A stretch of DNA of 64,000 nucleotides from Burkholderia cepacia GG4 (GTDB lineage: Bacteria; Pseudomonadota; Gammaproteobacteria; Burkholderiales; Burkholderiaceae): NCBI RefSeq assembly GCF_000292915.1, contig NC_018514.1, positions 124,001 through 188,000 of the forward strand, given 5' to 3'. Below, piece after piece: positions 1 to 9,447 of this stretch. The notes beneath the pieces are model-generated. The model saw nothing but the letters and a program-made list of their open reading frames with translations. It was not told the DNA's origin and made no database searches. The translations under genes and the position numbers were made by a program. Within the stretch, counting starts at the first letter, position 1, and every line of letters begins with the position of its first letter.

Positions 1-187
1 CGTGTGCGGACCCGCGCGCGTGACCGGAATCGATCGCCGCATGGTAGTTGTGTCATCTGATTGCGCGTACCGTCTGCTGGTCGCCCTTCACATCCGGTTC
101 GACGGAAATCGATTCGATCGCGTGTCCGTATGAGCGCGTCTGTTGGTCCCGGTGCCGAGATCGCGGGGGCAATCACGAGGGGAAAGC
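1..187. other. window edge, no supported gene
   Basis: Short open stretches run into stop codons at about 60 and 139, and I cannot tie any of them to a protein family. The end of an upstream gene could lie here, but nothing distinguishes it. The last bases (about 175-184, GAGGGGA) form the ribosome binding site of the hpnI gene. Confidence 0.4.
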
Positions 188-1357
188 ATGGTTTTGCTGC
201 ATGTGCTGCACGGGTTGGGCTGGGCAATGTCGATCGCCTGCGGGACGGGCGCGCTGCTGGGCATTGCCTACACTGTCGCGGCGAGTGTGTTGATCGGCAG
301 GTTTTTTTCCCGGGCGGCGGCAGCGCCGCGCGACTATCCGGGGGTCACCGTTGCGAAGCCGCTGCACGGCGACGAGTGGCATCTGGTAGAGCATCTCGAA
401 AGTTTCTTCGTGCAGGATTATCCTGGGCCGGTTCAGCACCTGTTCGGCGTGCACGATGCGAGCGACGCCGCGCTCGCGGCCGTCGACGCGCTGCGCGCAC
501 GCTATCCGCACGCGAACATCAAGGCTGTCGCGGACGCGCGGCTTTATGGGCCGAACCGCAAGATCGCCAATCTCGTCAACATGCTCGAACACGCGGAATA
601 TTCAGTGCTCTGTCTTGCCGACAGCGACGTGCTGGTCGAGCCCGATTATTTGCGCGCCGTCGTCGGCGCACTACAGCAGACGAATGTCGGGATCGTGACG
701 AGCGTGTATCGCGGCGTCGCATCGCCGGGCTTCTGGCCCGGCGTCGCGGCTGCGATGACGAATTTCCACTTCCTGCCCGGGGTCGTCACGGGGCTCTCGA
801 TCGGGCGCGCGCGGCCGTGTTTTGGCCAGACGATTGCGATCACGCGCGCGACGCTCGAGCGCATCGGCGGGCTCACGCGCTTCGCGCATCACCTGGCCGA
901 GGATCACGCGCTCGGCGAGGCGGTGCGGGAGCGGGGCGCTCATGTCGCGATCCCGCCGTTCGTCGTCGGGCATGCGTGCGTGGAGGAAACGTTCGCGTCG
1001 CTGTACGCGCATGAGTTGCGCTGGAGCCGCACCATCCGCGCGGCCGACCGGCCCGGTCACGCCGGCTCGGTGCTGATGCATCCGGTGCCGCTCGCGCTGC
1101 TGGCGGTGCTGCTGTCTGGCGGCGTGCCCGCCGCCTGCTGGCTGACGGCTGCGGCGCTCGCCGCGCGGGCGTGGCTGGTGCTCAGGACGAACCGTGCCAC
1201 CGGCACCGGCATGCGCGGCGCAATCTGGCTGCCGTTCGTGGATATCCTGCAGTTCGTGATCTTCGTGTCGAGCTTTTTTTCGTCGCATGTCGTCTGGCGC
1301 GGCACGCGCTTTCGCGTCGACCGCGCGGGCATGCTGTCGCCGGTGGGCGAATCATGA
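188..1357 (+). CDS. hpnI: HpnI-like hopanoid glycosyltransferase
   Basis: 389-residue membrane-anchored family 2 glycosyltransferase of the ceramide-glucosyltransferase type. HpnI is known to add N-acetylglucosamine to bacteriohopanetetrol on the way to composite hopanoids. An N-terminal membrane segment (about residues 5-35) precedes the GT core. The core has a DSD metal/nucleotide motif near residue 144, an ED acceptor motif near 237 (AEDHALGE) and an RWSRT motif near 277, the position of the QxxRW box. C-terminal hydrophobic helices follow after about residue 295. I start at 188 because a GAGGGGA ribosome binding site sits just upstream; an in-frame ATG at 143 has none. Its stop overlaps the next gene's start (ATGA), so the two are coupled. 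No hpnK deacetylase is in view, so the exact product is inferred from the family. Confidence 0.8.
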   Translation: MVLLHVLHGLGWAMSIACGTGALLGIAYTVAASVLIGRFFSRAAAAPRDYPGVTVAKPLHGDEWHLVEHLESFFVQDYPGPVQHLFGVHDASDAALAAVDALRARYPHANIKAVADARLYGPNRKIANLVNMLEHAEYSVLCLADSDVLVEPDYLRAVVGALQQTNVGIVTSVYRGVASPGFWPGVAAAMTNFHFLPGVVTGLSIGRARPCFGQTIAITRATLERIGGLTRFAHHLAEDHALGEAVRERGAHVAIPPFVVGHACVEETFASLYAHELRWSRTIRAADRPGHAGSVLMHPVPLALLAVLLSGGVPAACWLTAAALAARAWLVLRTNRATGTGMRGAIWLPFVDILQFVIFVSSFFSSHVVWRGTRFRVDRAGMLSPVGES

Positions 1358-2445
1358 CGCAACGGACCCCGAACCCGGGCGACACGCGCGCGGAGCAGCC
1401 GCCCGCGCGCGGGGATGCGCGGCTCCGGCATGCGGCGCGCGCGGCTGCGCTGATCGGGTTGGCCATTGCGGTATGGCTGATCTGGCGCGAGCATCCGCTG
1501 ACCGTCCTGCATCGCCTGCAGGCGGCCGGCGCCGGGCTGGTGATCGCCGCACTGGTTCATGTCCTGCCGATGCTCGCGAATGCATGGGACTGGCGGATGC
1601 TGATCCTCGGCCGGCGCCGGCCGTCCTTCGCCGCGATGCTGAAGCTCGTCTGGATTCGCGAGTCGATCAACGGGCTGTTGCCGGTCGCGCGGATCGGCGG
1701 CGAACTCGTGTCGTTCAGCTTGCTGCGGCAGGCGGGTGTGCGGCCGGCGACCATCGTGGCGAGCCTCGTCGCCGACATGCAGTTGACGCTGATCAGCCAG
1801 CTGGTATTCGCGTTGATCGCGATCGGCTATGTGCTCGAGCGGGTCTCGTCCGATGCCGCGCGGGTGGCCGCGCATCTCGCGATCGCCATGGCGGCGCTGG
1901 TGCCGGTGCTGCTGCTGTTCGCGCTGGTGCAGCATGCGCGGCCGTTCGAGCGGGCGATGCGTGCGCTCAACCGCATCACGAGCGGGAAGGTGGTGGCGCT
2001 GGTCGGCGAATCGGCGCGCACCGATCAGTCGATCCGGATGATCTGGCGGAAGACTGGTATCGTCGTGCGCTACCTGACGATCTGGCAGACGCTGCAGTTT
2101 GCCGGGCATGCGCTGGAAATCTGGTTCGCGCTGCGCTTCCTCGGCGCCGAGCCGACGTTCGCGCAGGCGCTCGCGATCGAGGCGCTGATCCAGCTCCTGA
2201 GCAGCATCGCGTTCCTGATGCCGGGCGGGCTCGGCGTGCAGGAGGGCGGATTCGTACTGATTGGCGGGCTGCTCGGGTTCGACGCGTCGACCTGCCTGGC
2301 GCTGGCCGGCGCGCGCCGGGTGCGCGACCTGCTGATCTATCTGCCGGGCCTGCTGGCGTGGCAATGGGCGGCCGGTTCGACACCGCGGCCGCGTGACACG
2401 AAGTGCGCGCCGCTGCACATCGGAAAATCCTCCGGGCCGCACTGA
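1354..2445 (+). CDS. hpnL: HpnL-like polytopic membrane protein
   Basis: 363-residue integral membrane protein of the lysylphosphatidylglycerol synthase transmembrane-region (MprF N-terminal) superfamily. This group includes HpnL, a hopanoid-locus membrane protein thought to move lipids. Many hydrophobic helices are visible. The segment LMPGGLGVQEGGFVLIGGLLG near residues 289-309 is the conserved glycine-rich GxxG..E loop of this superfamily. The ATG overlaps the hpnI stop by 4 bases, so translation is coupled. Transport of a hopanoid intermediate across the inner membrane fits the location but is inference. The next gene is convergent. Confidence 0.75.
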   Translation: MTQRTPNPGDTRAEQPPARGDARLRHAARAAALIGLAIAVWLIWREHPLTVLHRLQAAGAGLVIAALVHVLPMLANAWDWRMLILGRRRPSFAAMLKLVWIRESINGLLPVARIGGELVSFSLLRQAGVRPATIVASLVADMQLTLISQLVFALIAIGYVLERVSSDAARVAAHLAIAMAALVPVLLLFALVQHARPFERAMRALNRITSGKVVALVGESARTDQSIRMIWRKTGIVVRYLTIWQTLQFAGHALEIWFALRFLGAEPTFAQALAIEALIQLLSSIAFLMPGGLGVQEGGFVLIGGLLGFDASTCLALAGARRVRDLLIYLPGLLAWQWAAGSTPRPRDTKCAPLHIGKSSGPH

Positions 2446-2467
2446 TGCGGCCCCACACCGCGCGCCT

Positions 2468-2504
2468 GCCAAGCGGGTGCGGGGCAGCCCCATCCCCGCT
2501 TGGC
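2468..2504. terminator. bidirectional hairpin between convergent genes
   Basis: Arms GCCAAGCGGG (2468-2477) and CCCGCTTGGC (2495-2504) pair perfectly. A nested GGGG/CCCC stem lies in the 17-base loop. It sits between the stops of hpnL (plus) and denD (minus). No T-run follows on either strand, so terminator function is likely but not certain. Confidence 0.55.
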
Positions 2505-2512
2505 GGCGGCCA

Positions 2513-3493
2513 TCAACGCCGGTTGTCGGCGAGGTAGCTGCGGATCACGTCCGCGAACGACGTATCGCCCTTCAGGCCGAGCGCTTCCGCGCGCGTCGTG
2601 TCCCAGCGGCCCGGCCAGCTGCCGACGATCTGCTCGACCCGTTCGTCCGGCGCATGGCGGATCAGTTTCACGACGTCGTCGCCCGCGACTTCGCGCAGCG
2701 CCGCGATCATCTCGTCGACCGATACCGACAGGCCGGGCAGGTTGATCACGCGCTTGTTGCCGAGCTTCGCGCTGTCGAGCTCGCAGCCCGCGACGAGCGC
2801 TTCGATCGCGCCGCGCGGCGACAGCAGCCACAGCCGCGTCGAACCCGGCACCGGGCACACGCTTTCCTCGCCGTTCAGCGGCTCGCGGATGATGCCGCTC
2901 GCGAACGACGATGCGGCCGCGTTCGGGCGGCCCGGCCGCACGCTGATGGTCGGCAGCCGCAGCACGCGGCCGTCGACGAAGCCGCGCCGCGCGTAGTCGC
3001 ACAGCAGCAGCTCGGCGATCGCCTTTTCCGCGCCATACGACGATTGCGGATTCAGCGCGGTGTCGTCCTGGACGACATCGGGCAGCACGCCGCCGTAGAC
3101 GGCCACCGAGCTCGTGAACACGACGCGCGGACGATGGCCGCGCGCGCGACACACCTCGAGCAGCGTGCGCGACGCGTCGAGGTTGATCCGCATGCCGAGA
3201 TCGAAATCGGCTTCGGCCTGCCCGCTGACGATCGCCGCGAGGTGGAAGATCGCGCCCGTCTGCGTATCGATCGCGCTTTCGAGCACCGCGCGATCGGCGA
3301 TGTCGCCGACGATCGACGTCACGCGCGCGTCGTCGAAATCGCTGCCCTTGACGACGTCGAGCAGCACCAGCTCGTCGATCTTGCCGGTCCGGCCGTCGGG
3401 GCCGGTCAGTTCGCCGCGTTCGAGCAGCTTGCGCGCGAGACGCTGGCCGAGAAAGCCGGCGCCGCCGGTGATCAGTACTTTCATGTTCTTCAC
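2513..3493 (-). CDS. denD: D-erythronate dehydrogenase (SDR family)
   Basis: 326-residue NAD-dependent epimerase/dehydratase-type SDR. DenD oxidises D-erythronate at C2 to 2-oxo-tetronate, the entry step of erythronate catabolism. A Rossmann glycine motif GGAGFLG lies at residues 10-16, the catalytic Ser near 128-129, and the Tyr153-x3-Lys157 pair in SSYGAEK. ATG codons exist at 3493 and three codons later (3484); either could be used. It is the last gene of the operon ltnD-otnK-otnC-MFS-otnI-denD, 19 bases after otnI. Identification rests on the fold plus the otn neighbours; the fold alone would fit many sugar-acid dehydrogenases. Confidence 0.8.
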   Translation of the reverse strand: MKNMKVLITGGAGFLGQRLARKLLERGELTGPDGRTGKIDELVLLDVVKGSDFDDARVTSIVGDIADRAVLESAIDTQTGAIFHLAAIVSGQAEADFDLGMRINLDASRTLLEVCRARGHRPRVVFTSSVAVYGGVLPDVVQDDTALNPQSSYGAEKAIAELLLCDYARRGFVDGRVLRLPTISVRPGRPNAAASSFASGIIREPLNGEESVCPVPGSTRLWLLSPRGAIEALVAGCELDSAKLGNKRVINLPGLSVSVDEMIAALREVAGDDVVKLIRHAPDERVEQIVGSWPGRWDTTRAEALGLKGDTSFADVIRSYLADNRR

Positions 3494-3512
3494 CCTCTCA
3501 GGAAAACGGGAA

Positions 3513-4289
3513 TTACAGGTAAGGCTTGAGCCAGCCGAGGCCTTCGGACGTGCCGGCCTTCGGGCGATACTCGCAGCCGATCCAGCCGTCGTAGCCGAGC
3601 GCGTCGATCAGCTCGAACAGATACGGGTAGTTGAGTTCGCCGATGTCCGGCTCGTGGCGCTCGGGCACGCCGGCGATCTGGATGTGGCCGATGCCCGCGA
3701 AATCGCGCTTGAGCTTCATCGCGAGGTCGCCCTCGACGATCTGGCAGTGATAGCAGTCGAACTGCGCCTTCAGGTTCGGCGCGCCGACTTCCGCGCGGAT
3801 GTCATGCGCGTCGTCCTGACGGCTCAGGAAATAGCCGGGCATGTCGCGCTGGTTGATCGGCTCGATCAGGACCGTGATGCCGTGCGCGGCGGCGGCCTGC
3901 GCCGCATGCCGCAGGTTCGCCACGTAGGTGTCGCGATGACGCGCGCGGTCGGCGCCCGGCGGGACTATCCCGGCCATCACGTGCAGCTTCTTGTTGCCGA
4001 GCACGCGCGCATAGTCGAGCGCCTCGTCGATGCCGCGCCGGAACTCGTCCTCGCGACCCGGCAGCGACGCGATCCCGCGTTCGCCGGCGGCCCAGTCGCC
4101 GGGCGGCGCGTTGAACAGGGCGTGTTCGAGGCCGTGCGCGGTGAGGCGTGCGCGGATGTCCTCGGCGGCGAAGTCGTACGGGAACAGGTATTCGACGGCC
4201 TTGAAGCCGTCATACGAGGCAGCGGCGAAGCGTTCGAGGAACGCATGCTCGGTGTACATCATCGAGAGGTTGGCGGCGAAGCGGGGCAT
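3513..4289 (-). CDS. otnI: 2-oxo-tetronate isomerase (hydroxypyruvate isomerase family)
   Basis: 258-residue TIM-barrel protein of the AP-endonuclease-2 / hydroxypyruvate isomerase family. OtnI interconverts 2-oxo- and 3-oxo-tetronate, which lets the dehydrogenase product enter the kinase step. Visible family landmarks are the N-terminal [12 protein letters not shown] strand, the [12 protein letters not shown] segment carrying the catalytic Glu near residue 150, and [14 protein letters not shown], which supplies metal-binding Asp/His residues. Length is normal. The first ATG (4289) is used. A GGGGCGC/GCGCCCC hairpin lies just upstream, between this gene and the transporter gene. Confidence 0.82.
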   Translation of the reverse strand: MPRFAANLSMMYTEHAFLERFAAASYDGFKAVEYLFPYDFAAEDIRARLTAHGLEHALFNAPPGDWAAGERGIASLPGREDEFRRGIDEALDYARVLGNKKLHVMAGIVPPGADRARHRDTYVANLRHAAQAAAAHGITVLIEPINQRDMPGYFLSRQDDAHDIRAEVGAPNLKAQFDCYHCQIVEGDLAMKLKRDFAGIGHIQIAGVPERHEPDIGELNYPYLFELIDALGYDGWIGCEYRPKAGTSEGLGWLKPYL

Positions 4290-4317
4290 GGCAGCGGATC
4301 CTGTGAATGAATGGGGT

Positions 4318-4334
4318 GGGGCGCATGGCGCCCC
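4318..4334 (-). other. intercistronic hairpin after the transporter gene
   Basis: GGGGCGC (4318-4324), loop ATG, GCGCCCC (4328-4334). It lies between the MFS stop (4354) and the otnI start (4289). No T-run follows. It could be an mRNA stability or processing element that separates transporter expression from the downstream enzymes. Confidence 0.4.
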
Positions 4335-4353
4335 GCGTCGAAGGTCGGCAGGC

Positions 4354-5679
4354 TCAGCGGTTCACGAGTTTCGCGGGCGTGAGCCACACGGCGAGCGCGC
4401 CGATCACGAGCATCGCGGCGAGCACGTACATGCCGGACGACGTGCTGTGCGTGACGTCCTTCAGGTAGCCGATCACGTACGGGCTCGCGAACCCGGCGAG
4501 GTTGCCGACCGAGTTGATGATCGCGATCCCTGCGGCTGCGGCGGAGCCGGCGAGGAACGCGGTCGGCAGCGACCAGAACAGCGGGGCGCAGGTCAGCACG
4601 CCGCCCGCCGCGAGCGACAGGAACACGATCGACACCGCTGTATTGTGCGAGTACGACGCGGCGACCGCAAACCCGACCGCGCCCATCAGCGCCGGCACGA
4701 TCAGGTGCCAGCGACGTTCGCGGCGCTTGTCCGCGCTATGGCCGAACAGGTTCATCACGACGATCGCGACGAGGAACGGAATCGCCGACAGCAGGCCGAT
4801 CTGGAACGTATCGGTGATGCCGGTGGATTTGACGAGCGTCGGCATCCAGAACGTGAGGCCGTACTGGCCGGTGACGAATGCGAAGTAGATCAGTGACATC
4901 CACCACATCCGCGGGTCGGAGAACACGGCCTTCAGCGAATGGCCGTGCTGCTGCTGTTCCTGCGGCTGCGCGGCGATTTCTTCCTCCAGCAGCTGCTTCT
5001 CGCGTTCGTCGAGCCACTTCGCGCTGCGGATGCCGTTGTCGAGATACAGGATCGTCGCGATGCCGACGAGCAGGGCCGGCACGGCTTCGATCACGAACAT
5101 CCATTGCCAGCCATGGAAGCCCGAACCGCCGTGAAAGCGCGCCATGATCCAGCCCGACAGCGGATTGCCGAAGATGCCCGACACCGGAATCGCGGACATG
5201 AACACCGCGATGATCTTCGCGCGGCGATGCGACGGGAACCAGTACGTGAGGTACAGGATCACGCCGGGATAGAAGCCGGCTTCCGCGAGACCGAGCAGGA
5301 AGCGCAGCACGTAGAACTGCGTCGGCGTCTTCACGAACGCGAACACCGCGGACAGCAGGCCCCACGTGATCATGATCCGCGCGATCCAGATGCGCGCGCC
5401 GATGCGGTGCATCAGCATGTTGCTCGGCAGTTCGAACAGGAAGTAGCCGAGGAAGAAGATGCCCGCGCCGAGGCCGAACACGGTTTCGCTGAACGCGAGA
5501 TCCTGCGACATCTGCAGCTTCGCGAAACCCACGTTGACGCGGTCGAGATACGCGACCACGTAGCAGAGCATCAGGAACGGCACGATGCGCCAGAACACTT
5601 TCTTGTAGGTGCGGTCGAGCTCGCCCGATTGGGCGGGCGCGGCGGGCGAGCGGCTTGCGGCCGCGTCGAGAGCAGTCAT
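4354..5679 (-). CDS. MFS anion:cation symporter, probable tetronate importer
   Basis: 441-residue major facilitator of the ACS family (the group of hexuronate, galactonate and tartrate transporters). Twelve hydrophobic segments are apparent. The N-terminal helix contains [19 protein letters not shown], with the D-R-x-N pattern typical of ACS carriers. The start at 5679 is chosen because GGAGACGAC precedes it; an in-frame upstream start at 5760 has no ribosome binding site. It lies inside the tetronate operon, so import of L-threonate and/or D-erythronate is the natural inference. Hairpins flank it on both sides. Confidence 0.8.
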   Translation of the reverse strand: MTALDAAASRSPAAPAQSGELDRTYKKVFWRIVPFLMLCYVVAYLDRVNVGFAKLQMSQDLAFSETVFGLGAGIFFLGYFLFELPSNMLMHRIGARIWIARIMITWGLLSAVFAFVKTPTQFYVLRFLLGLAEAGFYPGVILYLTYWFPSHRRAKIIAVFMSAIPVSGIFGNPLSGWIMARFHGGSGFHGWQWMFVIEAVPALLVGIATILYLDNGIRSAKWLDEREKQLLEEEIAAQPQEQQQHGHSLKAVFSDPRMWWMSLIYFAFVTGQYGLTFWMPTLVKSTGITDTFQIGLLSAIPFLVAIVVMNLFGHSADKRRERRWHLIVPALMGAVGFAVAASYSHNTAVSIVFLSLAAGGVLTCAPLFWSLPTAFLAGSAAAAGIAIINSVGNLAGFASPYVIGYLKDVTHSTSSGMYVLAAMLVIGALAVWLTPAKLVNR

Positions 5680-5703
5680 CGTCGTCTCCAGGAATATCGT
5701 GTG

Positions 5704-5725
5704 CCGGCGGCGCGTACGCCGCCGG
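5704..5725 (-). other. intercistronic GC hairpin before the transporter gene
   Basis: Arms CCGGCGGCG (5704-5712) and CGCCGCCGG (5717-5725) with loop CGTA form a perfect 9-bp stem. It lies between the otnC stop and the MFS ribosome binding site. No T-run. It may act as a stability, processing or partial-termination element. Confidence 0.45.
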
Positions 5726-5817
5726 ATCGTGTGTGTGTGCTGACGGAAGGGCCCGCGCACACGGCGGGCATGGGAATCGGTGTGTAGTCCTGCGTGATAT
5801 GCGCGCGACGCGTTGCG

Positions 5818-6459
5818 TTACCAGCGCGCGCCGAAGGTCTGGCGCAGTTCGTCGAGCGCGGCGTCCGACAGCGGCTCGGGCTTCGGGTTCGTCATCAGCC
5901 ACAGTCGCGCGGTTTCCTCGAGCTCCTCGAGCGCATACGACGCATGCGACACCGACGGCCCCCACATCACCGGACCGAGGCGCTCGAGCAGCACGCCGCG
6001 CACCTGGCCGGCGAGTGCCGCGACTTCGGCCGCGACGGCCGGGTCGCCGGGGCGGCGATAGCGGATCAGCGGAACGTGGCCGACCTTCATCACGTAGTAC
6101 GGTGTGATCGGCGGCAGCACGTCGGTGTCGCGCCATACGCCCGCGAGCGTCAGCGCGACGAGGTGCGTCGAATGCGTGTGGACGACGCCGTTCGCTGCCG
6201 CGTTGCGCGCGTAGATGCCCCGATGCAACGCGAGCGTCTTCGACGGCTTGCCGCCGGATACCGGCTGGCCGTCGAGGCCGACCTTCGCGATGTCGTTCGG
6301 GTCGAGGCGGCCGAGGCACGCGTCGGTCGGCGTGATCAGCCAGCCGTCGGCGAGGCGCGCGCTGATGTTGCCGGCGCTGCCGACCGCATGGCCGCGCGCA
6401 TACAGGCTCGCGCCGACGACGCAGATCTCTTCGCGCAGTTTCGCTTCGTCGCTCATCAT
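5818..6459 (-). CDS. otnC: 3-oxo-tetronate 4-phosphate decarboxylase (class II aldolase)
   Basis: 213-residue class II aldolase/adducin family enzyme. OtnC decarboxylates 3-oxo-tetronate 4-phosphate to dihydroxyacetone phosphate. Family features are GSAGNISAR near residues 23-31, VVHTHSTHLVAL (zinc-binding HxH), and a later His in the SHASYALEELEE region. The ATG at 6459 overlaps the stop of otnK (ATGA), so translation is coupled; a second ATG follows at once. This is the third step of the common tetronate route. Confidence 0.85.
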   Translation of the reverse strand: MMSDEAKLREEICVVGASLYARGHAVGSAGNISARLADGWLITPTDACLGRLDPNDIAKVGLDGQPVSGGKPSKTLALHRGIYARNAAANGVVHTHSTHLVALTLAGVWRDTDVLPPITPYYVMKVGHVPLIRYRRPGDPAVAAEVAALAGQVRGVLLERLGPVMWGPSVSHASYALEELEETARLWLMTNPKPEPLSDAALDELRQTFGARW

Positions 6460-7742
6460 GCCGCTCCGTCGAGCGCGCGCAGCGCCTTGTCGAAAAAGTC
6501 CACCGTGCCGAAGTTGCCGGACTTCAGCGCGAGGCCGAGCGGCTGTGCGTCGATGGTGGCGGTGGCCGGCACGCCCGGATCGATCTGCGCGCCGATCTGC
6601 AGCGACTTCACGTCGAGCGCCTGCACGACCGCGCCGGACGTCTCGCCGCCGGCGACGACGAACTTGCGCACGCCGAGTTCGCGCAGGCCGCGGGCGATCG
6701 CCGCGAGCGTGCTCTCGACCAGATGGCCGGCCGCTTCGACGCCGAGCGCCTGCTGGACAGCCTTCACTTCGTCGGGCGTCGCGGTTGCGTAGATCAGCAC
6801 GGGCTGCGGCAGGTGCGTGCGCGCGAAGACGAGCGCTGCGTCGACGACGGGCTCGCCGCGCGCTGCCGCGAGCGGATCGATCCGAAAGCTCGGCCGGCTG
6901 TCGTGCCACGCGGCGACCTGTGCGTTGGTCGCCTTCGACGCGCTGCCGGCGAGCACGGCGGACAACCCGTCGATGCGCGGCAGCGATGCCGCGTTGTCGC
7001 GCTGGGGCAGCAGCCCCGCGCGCCGGAAATTCTCCGGCAGGCCGAGCGCGACGCCCGAGCCGCCGGTGACGAGCGGCAGGCTTGCGCAGGCTTCGCCGAG
7101 TACGTGGAGGTCATGATCCGACAGCGCGTCGGCGATCGCGAAGCGCGCGCCTTCCGCGCGCAGTGCGTCGATGCGTGCACGCACGGCGACCGCGCCCTGC
7201 GCGATCGTGTCGTAGCGGATCAGGCCGACCTGCGATCGGGTCTGCCGCTGCAGCACGCGCACGAGGTTCGCGTCCTTCATCGGCGTAAGCGGGTGGTTCT
7301 CCATCCCCGATTCGTTCAGCAGCGCGTCGCCGACGAACAGGTGGCCGCGGAAGATCGTGCGGCCGTTCTCGGGAAACGCCGGGCAGGCGATCGCGAAGCC
7401 GCCGCCGGTCGCATCGAGCAGCGCGTCGGCCACCGGCCCGAGGTTGCCTGCGTCGGTCGAGTCGAACGTCGAGCAATACTTGAAGAAGAACTGGCGGCAC
7501 CCTTGCGCGCGCAACCATGCGTAGGCGGCAAGCGATTGCGCGACGGCATCGGCGGCAGGAATCGTGCGCGACTTCAGCGCGACGACGATCGCGTCGGCAT
7601 CGATCGGTGCGCCGCCGGCGGGCACGCCGATCGTCTGCACGGTACGCATGCCGCTCTTGACGAGCATGTTCGCGAGATCGGTCGCGCCGGTGAAATCGTC
7701 GGCGATGCAGCCGAGCAGGGGACGGGAAGCGGAAGCGGTCAT
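6456..7742 (-). CDS. otnK: 3-oxo-tetronate kinase (four-carbon acid sugar kinase)
   Basis: 428-residue four-carbon acid sugar kinase (formerly DUF1537). OtnK phosphorylates 3-oxo-tetronate at C4 with ATP. The N-terminal substrate domain opens with GCIADDFTGATDLAN, the diagnostic DDFTGATD motif. The C-terminal nucleotide domain contains VVAGGETSGAVVQAL (about residues 362-376), the glycine-rich ATP loop. Length is full. The gene overlaps otnC by 4 bases and follows ltnD after 19 bases. Confidence 0.87.
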   Translation of the reverse strand: MTASASRPLLGCIADDFTGATDLANMLVKSGMRTVQTIGVPAGGAPIDADAIVVALKSRTIPAADAVAQSLAAYAWLRAQGCRQFFFKYCSTFDSTDAGNLGPVADALLDATGGGFAIACPAFPENGRTIFRGHLFVGDALLNESGMENHPLTPMKDANLVRVLQRQTRSQVGLIRYDTIAQGAVAVRARIDALRAEGARFAIADALSDHDLHVLGEACASLPLVTGGSGVALGLPENFRRAGLLPQRDNAASLPRIDGLSAVLAGSASKATNAQVAAWHDSRPSFRIDPLAAARGEPVVDAALVFARTHLPQPVLIYATATPDEVKAVQQALGVEAAGHLVESTLAAIARGLRELGVRKFVVAGGETSGAVVQALDVKSLQIGAQIDPGVPATATIDAQPLGLALKSGNFGTVDFFDKALRALDGAA

Positions 7743-7761
7743 GTCGGGTGCGTGGTTCGAA

Positions 7762-8652
7762 TCAGCGGGCGGGCGGCAACGTGATGCCGGGGAAAGTCTT
7801 GATCACGGCGGAATCGTCCTCGCCGCCGTGGCCGGCACTCGACGCGCTCATGAACATCTGGTGCGCGGTGGCCGACAGCGGCAGCGGGAACTTGCTGCGG
7901 CGCGCGGTATCGAGCACGAGGCCGAGATCCTTCACGAAGATGTCGACGGCCGACAGCGGCGTGTAGTCGCCGTTCAGGATGTGCGGCACGCGGTTCTCGA
8001 ACATCCACGAATTGCCGGCGCTGTGCGTGATCACGTCGTACAGCGCGTCGGCATCGACGCCTTCGCGCAGGCCGAGCGCCATCGCCTCGGCGGCCGCCGC
8101 GATATGCACGCCGGCCAGCAGCTGGTTGATGATCTTCACCTTCGAGCCGATGCCGTGCGTGTCGCCGAGGCGATACACCTTGCCGGCGATTGCGGCGAGC
8201 ACGTCGTCGCAGGCCGCATACGCGGCCGCGGGGCCCGACGTCATCATCGTCATCTCGCCCGAGGCCGCGCGCGCGGCGCCGCCGGACACCGGCGCATCGA
8301 GCATCTGCAGGCCCGCGGCCTCGATGCGCGCGCCGAGCGCGACCGCGAAGTCGGGCGCGACGGTCGCGCTCGCGATCACGACGCCGCCCGGCTTCATCGC
8401 CGGGACCGCGCCGTGCTCGCCGAACAGCACCGTTTCAGTCTGTGCGGCATTGACGACGAGCGTGACGACGACGTCGCACCGCGCGCCGAGTTCGGCCGGG
8501 CTCGCGCAGGGCACGCCGCCTTCGGCCGCGAACGCCTGCACCACGGTGTCGCGCACGTCGCAGGCGTGCACGCGGAATCCTGCGCGCAGCAGTGAGCGGG
8601 CGACGCCGAGGCCCATCGCGCCGAGGCCGATGACTCCAATATTTCGTGACAT
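7762..8652 (-). CDS. ltnD: L-threonate dehydrogenase (beta-hydroxyacid dehydrogenase family)
   Basis: 296-residue beta-hydroxyacid dehydrogenase. LtnD oxidises L-threonate to 2-oxo-tetronate. It has the N-terminal NAD motif GVIGLGAMGLGVARSLL, the substrate motif DAPVSGGAARAASGEM (about 120-135), and the catalytic Lys in GSKVKIINQLLAG (about 170-175). I start at the ATG 8652, preceded by AAGG; a TTG two codons upstream is less likely. First structural gene of the operon, so with denD at the far end the operon can feed both stereoisomers into one pathway. Confidence 0.85.
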   Translation of the reverse strand: MSRNIGVIGLGAMGLGVARSLLRAGFRVHACDVRDTVVQAFAAEGGVPCASPAELGARCDVVVTLVVNAAQTETVLFGEHGAVPAMKPGGVVIASATVAPDFAVALGARIEAAGLQMLDAPVSGGAARAASGEMTMMTSGPAAAYAACDDVLAAIAGKVYRLGDTHGIGSKVKIINQLLAGVHIAAAAEAMALGLREGVDADALYDVITHSAGNSWMFENRVPHILNGDYTPLSAVDIFVKDLGLVLDTARRSKFPLPLSATAHQMFMSASSAGHGGEDDSAVIKTFPGITLPPAR

Positions 8653-8732
8653 GGTCAACCTTGATCGATTCGGGAGGGGTTCGGGACAGCGACGGCGGGC
8701 GCGCTTTCAGCTCAGGCCGCCGCACTCGGCAT

Positions 8733-9437
8733 TCAGCAGATGCCGGCTTCCGCGAGACGGCGGGCGGCGTTGTACATGTGCGTGCGCGCCGCGTTGCGCG
8801 CCGCCATCGGGTCGCGCGCACGGATCGCGTCGGCGATCGCCGCGTGTTCCTCGCGCACCTGCCGCGAGAAATCCTCGCGCGTCGCTTCGTTGCGCCGCGT
8901 GACCTTCACGCCGGCCTCGAGGTACTGGTTCAGGAACTGCAGCGTCTTCAGGAAATACGGGTTGCCGGTGACGGCCGCGATCGTGCGGTGGAACGCGACG
9001 TCTTCCGCGACGCCGTCGCGCCCTTCGGCCACGGCATCGTCGATCTTGCGCAGCGCGTCGTCGATGTCGGCCATGTCGTCGGCGGTGTGGTGCAGCGCGG
9101 CTTCGGCCGCGACTTCAGCCTCGATCGCGCGACGCACCGCGAGCAGGTGCGGCAGCGAGCTCGCCTCGACGGCTTCCGCGTAGTCGATCCGCAGCGGCCG
9201 GATCGCGCCGTGCTGGTTTACGTACACGCCGCTGCCCTGGCGCGGCTCGACCACGCCTTCGTTCTTCAGCCGCGAGATCGCCTCGCGGATCACGGTGCGG
9301 CTCACGCCGAATTCCTGCGCGAGCACGGCTTCCGTCGGCAGCTTGCCGCTGGCCGAGAAACTGCCGGCTTCGATCTGCTTCAGCAGTTGCTGCGCGACGT
9401 GGTCGCTCATCGCACGGGCGGGAATTTTCTCGAACAT
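8733..9437 (-). CDS. FadR-subfamily GntR regulator of the tetronate operon
   Basis: 234-residue GntR-family regulator. The N-terminal winged helix (about residues 10-75) contains GKLPTEAVLAQEFGVSRTVIREAISRL, the classic GntR recognition element. The C-terminal all-helical FCD ligand domain carries the metal/ligand His residues typical of FadR-type proteins. It is the promoter-proximal gene on the same strand as ltnD (80-base gap) and is probably transcribed with the operon, so it is likely autoregulatory. The ligand is presumably a tetronate or pathway intermediate; that is inferred from position only. Confidence 0.82.
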   Translation of the reverse strand: MFEKIPARAMSDHVAQQLLKQIEAGSFSASGKLPTEAVLAQEFGVSRTVIREAISRLKNEGVVEPRQGSGVYVNQHGAIRPLRIDYAEAVEASSLPHLLAVRRAIEAEVAAEAALHHTADDMADIDDALRKIDDAVAEGRDGVAEDVAFHRTIAAVTGNPYFLKTLQFLNQYLEAGVKVTRRNEATREDFSRQVREEHAAIADAIRARDPMAARNAARTHMYNAARRLAEAGIC

Positions 9438-9447
9438 GGCGCTCAGG

